Assembly: GCA_030525685.1 (NCBI GenBank)
Contig: JAUNEG010000009.1
Span: 1-64,000, forward strand
Direction: 5' to 3'
DNA from: Atopobiaceae bacterium
GTDB lineage: Bacteria; Actinomycetota; Coriobacteriia; Coriobacteriales; Atopobiaceae
Length of the DNA: 64,000 nucleotides
How positions within the stretch are numbered: position 1 is the first letter of the stretch; each line of letters begins with the position of its first letter. The notes below the pieces were generated by a model. The model had not been told where the DNA came from. It ran no database searches and saw only the letters and a program-made list of their open reading frames with translations. The translations under genes and the position numbers were made by a program. Positions 36,080 through 45,190 of this stretch are shown piece after piece.

Positions 36080-36850
36080 TCAGCTCAGCAGGCGCCGCTC
36101 GAGGGTGGCCTCGGCGAGGGCGAGGTCCTCGGGCAGCGTGACCTTGATGTTATCGCGCGTGGACTCCACGACGCGGACGCGCCCGCCCATGCGCTCCACG
36201 AGGGAGGCGTCGTCGGTGCCGAGGTACTCGTCGCGGGCCGCCGCCTTGTGCGCGGCGAGGAGTGCGCGGCGACGGAAGACCTGGGGGGTCTGCGCCGCCC
36301 AGTAGAACGAGCGGTCGGGCGTGGCCACGATCTTCTCGCCCTCCACGAGCTTGAGCGTGTCCGTGCAGCGGGAGGCGAGGATGGCACCCGCCAGCGCCTC
36401 GTCCGCGCGGACGGCGGCGATGCAGGCCTCGACCTGCTCCGTCTCGACGAGGGGACGAGCCGCATCGTGGACCGCCACGAGCTCGAGGTCGCGGGGGACG
36501 ACGGAGAGGCCCGAGAGCACCGACCCCTGGCGCGTCTCCCCGGAGGACGCGAGCACGAGGGGCTTGGCCAGGGAGAGTCGCGAGAGCACGTCCTCCTCGA
36601 CCTGCCGCGCCCTGTCCGGGGCGCACACGACCACGAGGCGGGCGACGGACGGGCAGCGGTCGAGGGCGGCAACGGACCAGCACATGAGCGGCATTCCCGC
36701 AAGGTCGACGAACTGCTTGCCGCGGGGGTCGCCGAAGCGCTCGCCGGATCCGCCAGCGACGACGATTGCGCAGGTGTCGGCGCCGGGCGTGACCTCCCCC
36801 ACCCGCTCGGGGCAGGCGCATGCGCTCAGGTCGGGCGTCCGCGCGCCCAT
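36080..36850 (-). CDS. ispD: 2-C-methyl-D-erythritol 4-phosphate cytidylyltransferase
   Basis: IspD makes CDP-methylerythritol, the third step of the non-mevalonate pathway. The 256-residue protein has the CTP loop CAIVVAGGSGERFGDPRGKQF, VHDAARPLV and the C-terminal STRDNIKVTLPEDLALAE. The ATG at 36850 overlaps the disA stop as TGATG, so it is translated by coupling. The first 30 residues before the nucleotide loop are longer than usual. Confidence 0.95.
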   Translation of the reverse strand: MGARTPDLSACACPERVGEVTPGADTCAIVVAGGSGERFGDPRGKQFVDLAGMPLMCWSVAALDRCPSVARLVVVCAPDRARQVEEDVLSRLSLAKPLVLASSGETRQGSVLSGLSVVPRDLELVAVHDAARPLVETEQVEACIAAVRADEALAGAILASRCTDTLKLVEGEKIVATPDRSFYWAAQTPQVFRRRALLAAHKAAARDEYLGTDDASLVERMGGRVRVVESTRDNIKVTLPEDLALAEATLERRLLS

Positions 36851-37926
36851 CACTCGCCCTTGTCCCACATTCGGTGGAGGCTGTTGGCGAGGACGCCGGG
36901 GTTCTTGACGCCAATCTCGCCGAGACGCGACGGGTCGTCATCGACGGCCTCGAGAACCTCCTGGAGCGAGCCGTACTCGTCGACGATCTTGTCGGCCATG
37001 CCGTCGCGCACCACGGGAACGCGCGAGAGCGTGCGCAGGCCGAGCGGGGTCATGATGGAGTCCTCGCCGCGCTCGTCGTCGTAGTCGAGCAGCCTGGCCA
37101 CGAACTTGGCAGAGCGCAGCTGGGTGTTCACGGTGTCGTGCAGCTGCCGGCGGATGACGCGCGCCGCCTCCTCGGAGGAGTCCGCCGCGTAGTCGCGGAT
37201 CATGAGGAGGTAGGCCTCGTCCAGGCCGGCAAGGTACTCCTCGCCCTGCATCCGCGCGACCTTGCCCTCGCTGCCGAGCTGCTCGATGCAGGATCCGAGC
37301 TCGTCGCCGGCGGACTGCAGCACCTCGAAGAGGTAGAAGACGCTCGTGAGATCGCCCAGGGTGACGCAGTTGTCCAGCTCGAGGCTCGTGAGGCGCAGGA
37401 GGCTGCGGTCGAGCTGGTTGCGCGTGTTCTGCATGGCGACCGTGAGCTGGTTCACGGTCGCGAGCAGGTCGCTCACACTCTTGAGCTCGAAGCCCCTGCC
37501 GTCGACGTAGACGTTGACCACCGAGCGGCGGGCGGAGACCGAGATGACCGTGGCCTTGGTGAGCAGGCTCATGCGGGCGGCCGTGCGGTGGCGCATGCCC
37601 GTCTCGGAGGTGGGCAGCGACGGGTCCGGGTTCAGGTGGTAGTTGGCACGCAGGATCTTGGTGAGGTCGCGGTCGACGACTACGGCGCCGTCCATCTTGC
37701 ACAGCTCGAAGAGGCGGTTCGCGGTGAACGAGACGTCGAGCTTGAAGCCGTCGTCGCCGGCGGCGAGGACGTTCTCCGAGTCGCCCACGCAGATGAGGGC
37801 GCCCAAGTGGCCCGCGAGGATCATGTCCAGGGCCGTGCGCAGCGGCGTCCCCGGCGCGGTCTTCCTGATCGCGTCGTCGAAGCGCTGCTCGCGCTCGGTT
37901 GCTGGGTCGAGCTGGGTGACGTCCAC
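36850..37926 (-). CDS. disA: DNA integrity scanning diadenylate cyclase DisA
   Basis: DisA makes the second messenger c-di-AMP and slows when it meets branched DNA. The 358-residue protein has the DAC-domain motifs DGAVV (about residue 79) and RHRTAARM (about 112), a helical linker and a C-terminal helix-hairpin-helix domain. The clpC-disA-ispD order matches Bacillus apart from missing radA. c-di-AMP signalling is therefore expected in this organism. Confidence 0.96.
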   Translation of the reverse strand: MDVTQLDPATEREQRFDDAIRKTAPGTPLRTALDMILAGHLGALICVGDSENVLAAGDDGFKLDVSFTANRLFELCKMDGAVVVDRDLTKILRANYHLNPDPSLPTSETGMRHRTAARMSLLTKATVISVSARRSVVNVYVDGRGFELKSVSDLLATVNQLTVAMQNTRNQLDRSLLRLTSLELDNCVTLGDLTSVFYLFEVLQSAGDELGSCIEQLGSEGKVARMQGEEYLAGLDEAYLLMIRDYAADSSEEAARVIRRQLHDTVNTQLRSAKFVARLLDYDDERGEDSIMTPLGLRTLSRVPVVRDGMADKIVDEYGSLQEVLEAVDDDPSRLGEIGVKNPGVLANSLHRMWDKGE

Positions 37927-37999
37927 GTGCGCCCCTCTCTGTCGGCGGTCGATTACGAGTATAGCGCCGGGTATTGCCCCCGGACGGGGCGCGGACGAG

Positions 38000-40585
38000 C
38001 TACTCCCCCGCGCTCAGCAGGCCGCCGGCGCCGGCAGCCCCGCGCGAGGGCTCGGGAAGCGAGCCGAGAAGATCGGACGAGCCCATGGTCTCGCGGCGGC
38101 GCGGCGCGGGAATCTCGCCGACCGCGTGCTCGAAGACGAGCTCGTCGTCCTTCTCGTCCACGCGGATGATCTCGCCGGCGCGCCACAGGCCCTGGAGCAG
38201 CTCCTCGGAGAGCGGGTCCTCGATGAGCGTCTGGATGGCGCGGCGCAGCGGGCGCGCGCCGTAGACCGGGTCGGCGCCCTTCTTTGCGACGAGGTCGCGG
38301 GCGGCGTCCGTGAGCTCGATGGACATCCCCTCGGCGATGAGGCGCTCGCGCAGGTCGGCCACCATGAGGTCGACGATGCCGCGCAGCTGCTCGGGGGTGA
38401 GCGACCTGAAGACCACGACCTCGTCCACGCGGTTGAGGAACTCGGGGCGGAAGTGCTTCTTCAGCTCGGACATCACGCGGCTCTCGATCTCCTTGTCGGA
38501 GAGGCCGTTCGCGCCCTGGGCCGAGAAGCCCATCGTGGTGGTCTGGGCGATGTCGCGGGCGCCGATGTTGGACGTCATGATGATGACGGTGTTGGAGAAG
38601 TCGACGTGGCGGCCCTGTCCGTCGGTGAGGCGACCCTCCTCCAGGATCTGGAGCAGGACGTTGAACACGTCGGGGTGCGCCTTCTCGACCTCGTCGAAGA
38701 GGACGACCGAGTAGGGGCGCCGGCGCACGGCCTTGGTGAGCTCGCCGCCCTCGTCGTAGCCCACGTATCCCGGAGGGGCGCCGACGAGCTTGGAGACGGT
38801 GTGCTTCTCCATGAACTCGGACATGTCGAAGGAGATGAGCGCCTCCTCGCTGCCAAAGAGGAACTCGGCGAGCGCCTTGGCGAGCTCGGTCTTGCCCACG
38901 CCCGAGGGGCCGAGGAAGATGAACGAGCCGCCGGGACGGCGCGGGTCCTTGAGCGGGCTGCGGCTGCGGCGGATAGCCTTGGCAACCTTGGTGACCGCCT
39001 CGTCCTGGCCGACGACGCGCTGGTGGAGCACGTCCTCGCAGCGCAGGAGCTTGGAGGCCTCCGCCTCGGTGAGGCTGGAGACAGGCACGCCGGTCATGGC
39101 CGAGACCACGTCGGCGATGTCCTGCTCGTCTACCGTGACCACGTTGGCGGCGAGCTCCTCGCGCCAGGCGGCCTCGAGCTCGTCGCGGCGGGCGACGAGG
39201 GACTTCTCCTCGTCGCGCAGGCGCGCGGCGTCCTCGAACTCCTGAGCGGCAGCCGCGGCGGACTTCTCCTCGCGCACGCGGGCGAGGTCGGCGTCCACCT
39301 GGGCGATCTCGGGTGGGAGCGCCATCTTGTGAACGCGCGTGCGGGCGCCGGCCTCGTCGAGCACGTCGATCGCCTTGTCAGGCAGGAATCGGTCCTGGAC
39401 GTAGCGGTCCGAGAGCGAGACCGCGGCCTGGATGGCGGCGTCGGTGTAGCTCACGTGGTGGTGGCGCTCGTAGCGGTCCTTCAGGCCCTCGATGATGCGC
39501 ATGGTGTCCCCGGGGCTGGGCTCACCGATGTTGACCGGCTGGAAGCGGCGCTCGAAGGCGGAGTCCTTCTCGACGTGCTTGCGGTACTCGTCGGCGGTGG
39601 TGGCGCCGATGACCTGGATCTCGCCGCGCGAGAGGGGCGGCTTGAGGATCGACGCCGCATCGATCGAGCCCTCGGCGGAGCCCGCACCGATGACGGTGTG
39701 GATCTCGTCGATGAACAGGATGTCCTCGTCGGAGGCCTCGAGCTCGGCCACGACCTTCTTCATGCGCTCCTCGAACTCGCCGCGGTACTTGGAGCCGGCG
39801 ACGAGGCTCGCGAGGTCGAGCGTCCAGATCTGCTTGCCGCGCAGGATGTCGGGCACGTTGCCGGAGGCGATGAGCTGCGCGAGCCCCTCGACGATGGCCG
39901 TCTTGCCGACGCCCGGGTCGCCGAGGATGAGCGGGTTGTTCTTCTGGCGGCGCGCGAGGACCTGCATGACGCGCTCGATCTCACGGTCACGGCCAATCAC
40001 CGGGTCGAGCTTGCCGTCCGTCGCCAGCTTGGTGAGGTTGCGACCGTACTGCTCGAGGACCGATCCCTCCTCGCCCTGCTGCTGGGGCCCGCCGAAGCCG
40101 GCCATGCGCACGTCGGCCGTCGTCGCCTCGCGCGGAGCGCCCTCCGGGCTCTTGCCGGCGAGCTCGTTGACCGCGTTGCGCACGGCGTCGCCGGAGATGC
40201 CCATCTGGCGCAGCGCGTCCATCGCGCGCCCGTTGCCCTCGGCGACGATGCCGAGCAGCAGGTGCTCGGTGGCGATGTACGTCTGTCCGTGCGTCATGGT
40301 CTCGCGGTACGCGCCCTCGAGTACGCGCTTGGCGCGGGGCGTGAACGGGATGTGCCCGCCGGGCACGGGCTCGCCGTCCTGCGTGGTGAGGCTCTGCACG
40401 GTGGAGAGCGCCTCCTCGTAGGTGACGTCGAGCTTGGCGAGCGCCTGGGCGGCGACGCCCTCCCCCTCCTTGATGAGCGCGAGCAGCAGGTGCTCGGTGC
40501 CCACGTACATCTGGCCGAGGCCGCGTGCCTCGTCCTGGGCGAGGTTCATCACCTTGCGGGCCCTGTCGGTGAACTTCTCAAACAT
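38000..40585 (-). CDS. clpC: ATP-dependent Clp protease ATP-binding subunit ClpC
   Basis: ClpC unfolds substrates for ClpP. The 861-residue protein has the N-terminal Clp repeats, AAA domain 1 with [16 protein letters not shown], the UVR-containing middle region, and AAA domain 2 with [16 protein letters not shown]. The ATG at 40585 lies eight bases after GGAAGG; an upstream in-frame GTG overlaps that site. No ctsR or mcsAB genes lie beside it, unlike in Bacillus, so its stress control must differ. Confidence 0.96.
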   Translation of the reverse strand: MFEKFTDRARKVMNLAQDEARGLGQMYVGTEHLLLALIKEGEGVAAQALAKLDVTYEEALSTVQSLTTQDGEPVPGGHIPFTPRAKRVLEGAYRETMTHGQTYIATEHLLLGIVAEGNGRAMDALRQMGISGDAVRNAVNELAGKSPEGAPREATTADVRMAGFGGPQQQGEEGSVLEQYGRNLTKLATDGKLDPVIGRDREIERVMQVLARRQKNNPLILGDPGVGKTAIVEGLAQLIASGNVPDILRGKQIWTLDLASLVAGSKYRGEFEERMKKVVAELEASDEDILFIDEIHTVIGAGSAEGSIDAASILKPPLSRGEIQVIGATTADEYRKHVEKDSAFERRFQPVNIGEPSPGDTMRIIEGLKDRYERHHHVSYTDAAIQAAVSLSDRYVQDRFLPDKAIDVLDEAGARTRVHKMALPPEIAQVDADLARVREEKSAAAAAQEFEDAARLRDEEKSLVARRDELEAAWREELAANVVTVDEQDIADVVSAMTGVPVSSLTEAEASKLLRCEDVLHQRVVGQDEAVTKVAKAIRRSRSPLKDPRRPGGSFIFLGPSGVGKTELAKALAEFLFGSEEALISFDMSEFMEKHTVSKLVGAPPGYVGYDEGGELTKAVRRRPYSVVLFDEVEKAHPDVFNVLLQILEEGRLTDGQGRHVDFSNTVIIMTSNIGARDIAQTTTMGFSAQGANGLSDKEIESRVMSELKKHFRPEFLNRVDEVVVFRSLTPEQLRGIVDLMVADLRERLIAEGMSIELTDAARDLVAKKGADPVYGARPLRRAIQTLIEDPLSEELLQGLWRAGEIIRVDEKDDELVFEHAVGEIPAPRRRETMGSSDLLGSLPEPSRGAAGAGGLLSAGE

Positions 40586-40622
40586 ACGTGCATCCTTCCG
40601 CACGGCAGCTTCACGGTACTAG

Positions 40623-40650
40623 TTTGTACCCACGGAGCCGCCCGCGCAAA
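40623..40650 (-). promoter_or_regulatory. Possible clpC promoter
   Basis: TTTGCG and TACAAA with 16-bp spacing on the minus strand, about 40-65 bp before the start. No CtsR-type or CIRCE operator is visible. Confidence 0.35.
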
Positions 40651-40690
40651 CGCGTTAAGCGACGCCGCGTATCTCGCCCTATGGGCGGCC

Positions 40691-40995
40691 GTCCCGGAAT
40701 CGGTGACCTTCTCCGACGGGGCGAGAAGCGCGTCCAGGAATCGGCGGGATTCCCGATATGAGAGCACTTCTCGTCCTAGAATCGGCGGGATTCCGCAGAT
40801 CAGGAACGGTCACGTCCCAAAAGTGGCGACGTTCCCCGCCCCAGGGAGGTCGCCGGGGCGGGAATCCCGACGATTCTGGGACAGCGCCCCGAGAAGGCCG
40901 GCGATTCCAGGACACCGGGGCGGCGGGGCCGGAGAACATCCGGAATTTTGAGACGCACGCCCTGAGCGACCGGGGAACGTCGGCAATTCCGGGAC
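40691..40995. repeat. Mirrored repeat array with four forward and four inverted copies
   Basis: Forward copies of GTCCNRGAATCGGCGGGATT start at 40691, 40732, 40773 and 40814, exactly 41 bp apart. Inverted copies end at 40882, 40913, 40954 and 40995, spaced 31, 41 and 41 bp. Each unit is itself partly palindromic (GGAATC...GATTCC). Intervening sequence is not conserved. It fills most of the 426-bp gap between lysS and clpC. Confidence 0.92.
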
Positions 40996-41011
40996 GCCGG
41001 AATCGCGCGGG

Positions 41012-43219
41012 CTACTTCCCGAACGTGTCGCGGTCGGGGGCGATCGCCTTCATCGCGTCGATCGTGCGCGAGAAGAGCTCGTCGAGCTCCCAGCCGCAGA
41101 GCTCGGCGCCCTTGCGGATGACGTCGCGGTTGCAGCCGGCGGCGAAGCGCTTGTCCTTGAACTTCTTCTTGAGCGACCTCACCTCGAAGTCCATGACGGA
41201 CTTGCTCGGGCGCATGATCACGGCCGCGCCGATGAGGCCCGTCAGCTCGTCCACGGCGAAGAGGACCTTCTCCATGGGGAGCTCAGGGGCGGGCAGCTCG
41301 GGGTTGTTGTCGGAGTTGTGCGACTGGACGGCGCGCACGAGCTCGGCGCTGCCGCCCGCGGCCTCGAGGAGCTCCGCCGCGTAGACCGTGTGGCCCACCG
41401 GGTCGTCGGCGTGCTCCTCCCAGTCGAGGTCGTGCAGGATGCCCACGATCTCCCAGAAGTCGACGTTGTCGGGATCCATCTCCTCGGCGAAGACGCGCAT
41501 CACGCCGCCGACGGTCTCACCGTGCTCGATGTGGAACTCCTCGTGGTTGTGCTCGGCGAGAAGCGCGAGCGCGGCGTCGCGGTCGATTCCGGCGGCGAGC
41601 GCCGCGGAACCCTCGGCCGGCGCCGCCACGACCTTCTCGCTGTCGGCGGCGATGTCGTCCACGGACGCCGCCGCGTTGTCCGTCACGGCGCCGGCGACCT
41701 GGTCCTGGATGTCGGCCTTGGTGATCGACTCGGGCTTCATGGCCGGGAAGAGCAGCACGTCGCGGATGGCCGGCTGGTCGCAAAACAGCATGACCATGCG
41801 GTCGATGCCGTAGCCGATGCCGCCCGCCGGCGGCATGCCGTACTCGAGGGCACGCACGTAGTCGTAGTCGTAGCCCATGGCCTCGTCGTCGCCCATGCCC
41901 TTGGCCGCGACCTGCTCGGCGAAGCGGCCGGCCTGGTCGACGGGGTCGTTGAGCTCAGAGAAGGCGTTGGCGTACTCATGGCCGGCGATGACCAGTTCAA
42001 AGCGGTCGGTGAGGCGCGGGTCCTCGGCCTTGCGCTTGGAGAGCGGGGAGACCTCCTCCGGGTAGTCGCACACGAACGTGGGGTTGACGATGGTCTTCTC
42101 GCCCAGCTCGTCATAAAGCTCAAAGAGGAGCTTGCCGGCGCCCCAGTTGGGCTGGGTCTCGATGCCGTGCTTCTCGCAGAGCTCGCGGAGGTGCTCGATG
42201 GGGGTGCTCATGTCAACGTGCTCGCCCACGCACTCGGAGGCGATCTCGGAGAGCGGACGGCTCGCCCAGGTGCCGGACATGTCAATCTTCTGGCCCTGGT
42301 AGGCGATGGTCTCGTGGCCCTCCTCGCAGCCGCAGACCTCGCGGGCGATGGTCTTGAACAGGCCCTCGGACAGGCGCTTCATGCCCTCGAGGTCGGAGTA
42401 GGCGCAGTAGGCCTCCATCGAGGTGAACTCGGGGTTGTGCGTGAGGTCCATGCCCTCGTTGCGGAAGTTGCGACCGATCTCGAAGACGCGCTCGAGGCCG
42501 CCCACGATGAGGCGCTTGAGCGGCAGCTCGGTGGCGATGCGCAGGTAGAAGTCGCGGTCGAGCGCGTTGAAGTGCGTCACGAAGGGCTTGGCGTTGGCGC
42601 CGCCGAGGATGGCGTGCATCATCGGCGTCTCGACCTCCATGTAACCGTCGGCCTCCATGTAGCGGCGGATGAGGGAGACGATCTGGCTGCGCTTGCGGAA
42701 GACGTCGCGGACCTCGGGGTTCATGATGAGGTCGACGTAGCGCTGGCGGTAGCGGACCTCACGGTCGGTGAGGCCGTGGAACTTCTCGGGGAGGGGCCGC
42801 AGCGACTTGGAGAGCACGGTGAGAGACGTGGGCGAGACGGAGAGCTGACCGCGACGCGTGCGCAGCACCGTACCCGTGGCGCCCAGGATGTCGCCGAGGT
42901 CGAGGTTGGAGAGCAGCGACCAGCCCTCGTCACCGAGCATGTCGTGGCGACAGAAGAGCTGGATGGACCCGCTCACGTCCTCGAGCACGACGAACGCCGC
43001 CTTGCCCTGCTTGCGCAGCGCCCGGATGCGGCCGGCGACGCTCACCACGTCCTCGGTGTCGGTTCCGTCCGCGAGCTCGGCGTACTTCTCGTCAAGCTCG
43101 CCGGCGTGAGCCGTGACCTCGGACGCGATGGGATAGGGGTTCACGCCGGCGTCGATGAGGGCCTGACGGCGCGCGCGGCGCATCGTGCGCTCGTCGGTGG
43201 TGGTGGCGTTCTCGGCCAT
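41012..43219 (-). CDS. lysS: Lysyl-tRNA synthetase fused to an HD-domain hydrolase
   Basis: The first 500 residues form a class II LysRS that charges tRNA-Lys: an OB-fold anticodon-binding domain, motif 2 GRNFRNEGMDLTHNPEF and motif 3 GGIGYGIDRMVML. Usual LysRS ends near here. A linker (about 506-545) leads to an HD-superfamily domain at about 546-728 with His566, His596-Asp597 in GILHDLDWEEH, and Asp657 in VDELTGLIGA followed by RPSKSVMDFEVRSLKKKFKD. This tail matches the stand-alone COG2316 predicted-hydrolase family. Its substrate is unknown. greA lies directly upstream, as in many bacteria. Confidence 0.95.
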   Translation of the reverse strand: MAENATTTDERTMRRARRQALIDAGVNPYPIASEVTAHAGELDEKYAELADGTDTEDVVSVAGRIRALRKQGKAAFVVLEDVSGSIQLFCRHDMLGDEGWSLLSNLDLGDILGATGTVLRTRRGQLSVSPTSLTVLSKSLRPLPEKFHGLTDREVRYRQRYVDLIMNPEVRDVFRKRSQIVSLIRRYMEADGYMEVETPMMHAILGGANAKPFVTHFNALDRDFYLRIATELPLKRLIVGGLERVFEIGRNFRNEGMDLTHNPEFTSMEAYCAYSDLEGMKRLSEGLFKTIAREVCGCEEGHETIAYQGQKIDMSGTWASRPLSEIASECVGEHVDMSTPIEHLRELCEKHGIETQPNWGAGKLLFELYDELGEKTIVNPTFVCDYPEEVSPLSKRKAEDPRLTDRFELVIAGHEYANAFSELNDPVDQAGRFAEQVAAKGMGDDEAMGYDYDYVRALEYGMPPAGGIGYGIDRMVMLFCDQPAIRDVLLFPAMKPESITKADIQDQVAGAVTDNAAASVDDIAADSEKVVAAPAEGSAALAAGIDRDAALALLAEHNHEEFHIEHGETVGGVMRVFAEEMDPDNVDFWEIVGILHDLDWEEHADDPVGHTVYAAELLEAAGGSAELVRAVQSHNSDNNPELPAPELPMEKVLFAVDELTGLIGAAVIMRPSKSVMDFEVRSLKKKFKDKRFAAGCNRDVIRKGAELCGWELDELFSRTIDAMKAIAPDRDTFGK

Positions 43220-43247
43220 GGGGTTCCTTTCGGGTTTCAGATAGATA

Positions 43248-43281
43248 CGCCCCGCACCTGCGATCTCGCAGACACGGGGCG
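43248..43281 (-). promoter_or_regulatory. Hairpin in the greA-lysS gap
   Basis: CGCCCCG / CGGGGCG outer stem and CTGCGA / TCGCAG inner stem, between the greA stop and lysS start. It may be an attenuator or processing structure; no T-run follows on the minus strand. Confidence 0.5.
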
Positions 43282-43306
43282 CTCGCTTGCTCGGTGGGAA
43301 GTAGCT

Positions 43307-43783
43307 CTAGCGGGAGATCCCCGTGATGGTGTACTTCCTGGTCTTGCCGGACGGGGTGACGACCTCGATCTTATCGCCCTTCTTGTGGCCCACGAGGGCG
43401 CTGCCCACCGGGGACTCGACGGAGATGCGGTGCTCGAGCGAGTTGGTCTCGGTCGTGCCCACGATGCTGAAGGTGGACTTCTTGCCCCTGCCGTCCTTGA
43501 GCTCCACCGTGGTGCCGATGGAGACGGTCATGGCGTGGCCCTGATCCTCGACGACCGTGGCCACGGAGAGGATCTGGCGAATCTCGTTGATGCGGGACTC
43601 GTTCTTGGACTGCTCCTCCTTGGCGGCGTCGTACTCGGAGTTCTCCGAGAGGTCGCCGAAGCCGCGGGCCTCCTTGATGCGCTCGACGATCTCGTCGTGC
43701 TTCTCGCCCTCGCGATACTCGAGCTCGTCGATGAGCTTCTGACGCCCCTCGGCGGTGAGCTCGATCTTCTTGGCGTTATCCAT
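43307..43783 (-). CDS. greA: Transcription elongation factor GreA
   Basis: GreA rescues backtracked RNA polymerase by stimulating RNA cleavage. The 158-residue protein has the N-terminal coiled coil with ARGFGDLSENSEYDAAKEEQ, whose acidic tip is intact, and a C-terminal FKBP-like domain ending in TPSGKTRKYTITGI. It is upstream of lysS. GreA acts at the secondary channel, near the altered fork loop of RpoB, so the two could be functionally linked; that is speculation. Confidence 0.97.
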   Translation of the reverse strand: MDNAKKIELTAEGRQKLIDELEYREGEKHDEIVERIKEARGFGDLSENSEYDAAKEEQSKNESRINEIRQILSVATVVEDQGHAMTVSIGTTVELKDGRGKKSTFSIVGTTETNSLEHRISVESPVGSALVGHKKGDKIEVVTPSGKTRKYTITGISR

Positions 43784-43822
43784 GTGCGATGACTCCTGCC
43801 TGCCGTGTGCCGCTAGTTGCGC

Positions 43823-44152
43823 TTAGTTGAGCTTGTTGCCGCACTTGGAGCAGAAGGCAGCGCCGGCCGCGTTCTTGGCGCCGCACTGGGGGCAGAAGAC
43901 GGCGTCGGAGGCGGCAGCCTCGGGGGCGTCGGCGTCATCGTCGTCCTCGATGACCTCGACGTCGTCGTGGGACTCGATGGGCGAGCCGGCCTCGTCGGAC
44001 GTGTCCTCGGAGCCCTCCTCCATGCCCTCGCGGACGTTCTTCACGGTCTTGCCGAGGGCGGAGCCGATCTTGGGCAGGTTCTTGGGCCCAAAGATGACGA
44101 GCACGACGACGACGATGAGAAGCAGCTCAATGGGGCCCATACCAAAAATCAT
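43823..44152 (-). CDS. tatA: Sec-independent translocase TatA with C-terminal zinc ribbon
   Basis: TatA oligomers form the pathway for folded proteins across the membrane. The 109-residue protein begins MIFGMGPIELLLIVVVVLVI, a single membrane helix, then FGPKNLPKIGSALGKTVKN, the amphipathic helix. An acidic linker (about residues 45-80) follows, and the end is FCPQCGAKNAAGAAFCSKCG, a four-cysteine zinc ribbon not found in ordinary TatA. No tatC lies in the window. The ribbon might bind a partner or metal; function unknown. Confidence 0.9.
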   Translation of the reverse strand: MIFGMGPIELLLIVVVVLVIFGPKNLPKIGSALGKTVKNVREGMEEGSEDTSDEAGSPIESHDDVEVIEDDDDADAPEAAASDAVFCPQCGAKNAAGAAFCSKCGNKLN

Positions 44153-44212
44153 GTGAAGTGTCCTTCCGATGCGATGTCACAGACGGGCGCTAGGCCCAAT
44201 ACAGCATCAGCT

Positions 44213-44242
44213 AGTATAGCCGAGGTTACGTGCTACTCACAA
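44213..44242 (-). promoter_or_regulatory. Promoter of tatA
   Basis: TTGTGA and TATACT with 18-bp spacing on the minus strand, about 60-90 bp upstream of tatA. It may also serve greA-lysS downstream. Confidence 0.6.
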
Positions 44243-44251
44243 TCTCTAAAA

Positions 44252-44275
44252 CGCGAGAAGCCCGGGTTTCTCGCG
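44252..44275. repeat. Palindrome just upstream of the spermidine-synthase-like gene
   Basis: CGCGAGAA and TTCTCGCG flank GCCCGGGT in a 24-bp near-perfect palindrome, 18 bp before the TTG start. It contains the CGAGAAG motif. It could be an operator or a leader hairpin. Confidence 0.6.
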
Positions 44276-44293
44276 CGCAGCTTAGGGGGCCCC

Positions 44294-45142
44294 TTGAGAG
44301 AGATTCTGATCGCCCTTGCCGTGCTGACCGTCGTGTGCACGGCGTTTCTCGCCGCGATGCCGTGGCTCCTGCGCAAGCGCAACGTGGAGATGCGCCGGAC
44401 CAAGTTCGGCGTGACGCTGGTCTTCGACGCGGAGAACGCCGACGGCACGCCCGTGCGCCTGGTCAACGTCAACGGCACCTTCCAGAGCGGCTGCTACGTG
44501 CCCGAGGACCTGCGCTTCCAGCTGGCATGCGAGTACCACCGCGAGATGGCGCGCGTGATCGAGGACCTGGTCGCCGAGCGCGGGCACACCGCCGAGAGCC
44601 CGCTGCGCGTGCTGGTGATGGGCGGAGGCGGCTACTCGCTGCCCAAGTACCTGGCGGCCTACGTGCCGGAGGCGCGCGTGGACGTGGTCGAGATCGACCC
44701 CGCGATGACCGAGCTGGCGCGCGAGTCCTTCTTCCTCGACGAGTGCCTGGAGCGGACGGGCGCCGAGAAGGACGGGCGCCTGCGCCTGGTCAACGACGAC
44801 GCATGGGCCTTCGTGCGCGCCGCCACCGAGCCCTACGACGTGATCGTGAACGACGCCTTCTCGGGCAACCGACCGCTCGGGCCGCTCACGGGCGCCGAGG
44901 GCGCGCGGGTGGTGCGCGAGCACCTCGCTGCGGACGGCGCCTACCTCGCCAACGTGCGCTGCGCCTGCGAGGGGCACCGCGCTCGGGCGCTGGACGAGGT
45001 CGTGGACGCGTTCGGTCACGAGTTCGCGCACGTGGGCTACGTCGCCGAGTGGCCGGACGAGCCGCACAAGCCCGGCAACAACGTGCTGGTGGCGACGAGC
45101 GCCCAGGGCGTCATGCCGCGCGAGGCGCGCGAGGTGCGGTAG
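44294..45142 (+). CDS. Membrane-anchored spermidine-synthase-like methyltransferase-fold protein
   Basis: The 282-residue product has one N-terminal membrane helix (ILIALAVLTVVCTAFLAA), then a SpeE-like Rossmann domain with VLVMGGGGYSLPKYLA, VDVVEIDPAMTELAR and YDVIVNDAFSG. Polyamine synthases have these motifs, but many membrane-linked relatives have unproven reactions. The TTG start at 44294 is chosen because AGGGGG lies just before it; the first ATG lies 22 codons further and would remove the membrane helix. No polyamine genes lie nearby. Substrate unknown. Confidence 0.75.
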   Translation: MREILIALAVLTVVCTAFLAAMPWLLRKRNVEMRRTKFGVTLVFDAENADGTPVRLVNVNGTFQSGCYVPEDLRFQLACEYHREMARVIEDLVAERGHTAESPLRVLVMGGGGYSLPKYLAAYVPEARVDVVEIDPAMTELARESFFLDECLERTGAEKDGRLRLVNDDAWAFVRAATEPYDVIVNDAFSGNRPLGPLTGAEGARVVREHLAADGAYLANVRCACEGHRARALDEVVDAFGHEFAHVGYVAEWPDEPHKPGNNVLVATSAQGVMPREAREVR

Positions 45143-45190
45143 CGGGCGGACGGTTCTTCTCGCCCGGGCCCGGGCCCAGATCCGCCACAC

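Noticed and set aside
37643..40951. 1102-codon plus-strand open frame opposite clpC
   Set aside because: Shadow of clpC; its end runs through the mirrored repeat array, which is not coding.
40691..40995. CRISPR array
   Set aside because: Regular 41-bp period looks CRISPR-like, but half of the repeats are inverted, the variable parts are only about 17 bp and no cas genes lie nearby.
43220..43306. T-box riboswitch before lysS
   Set aside because: The gap is only 87 bp and lacks the conserved T-box sequence; only a simple hairpin is present.
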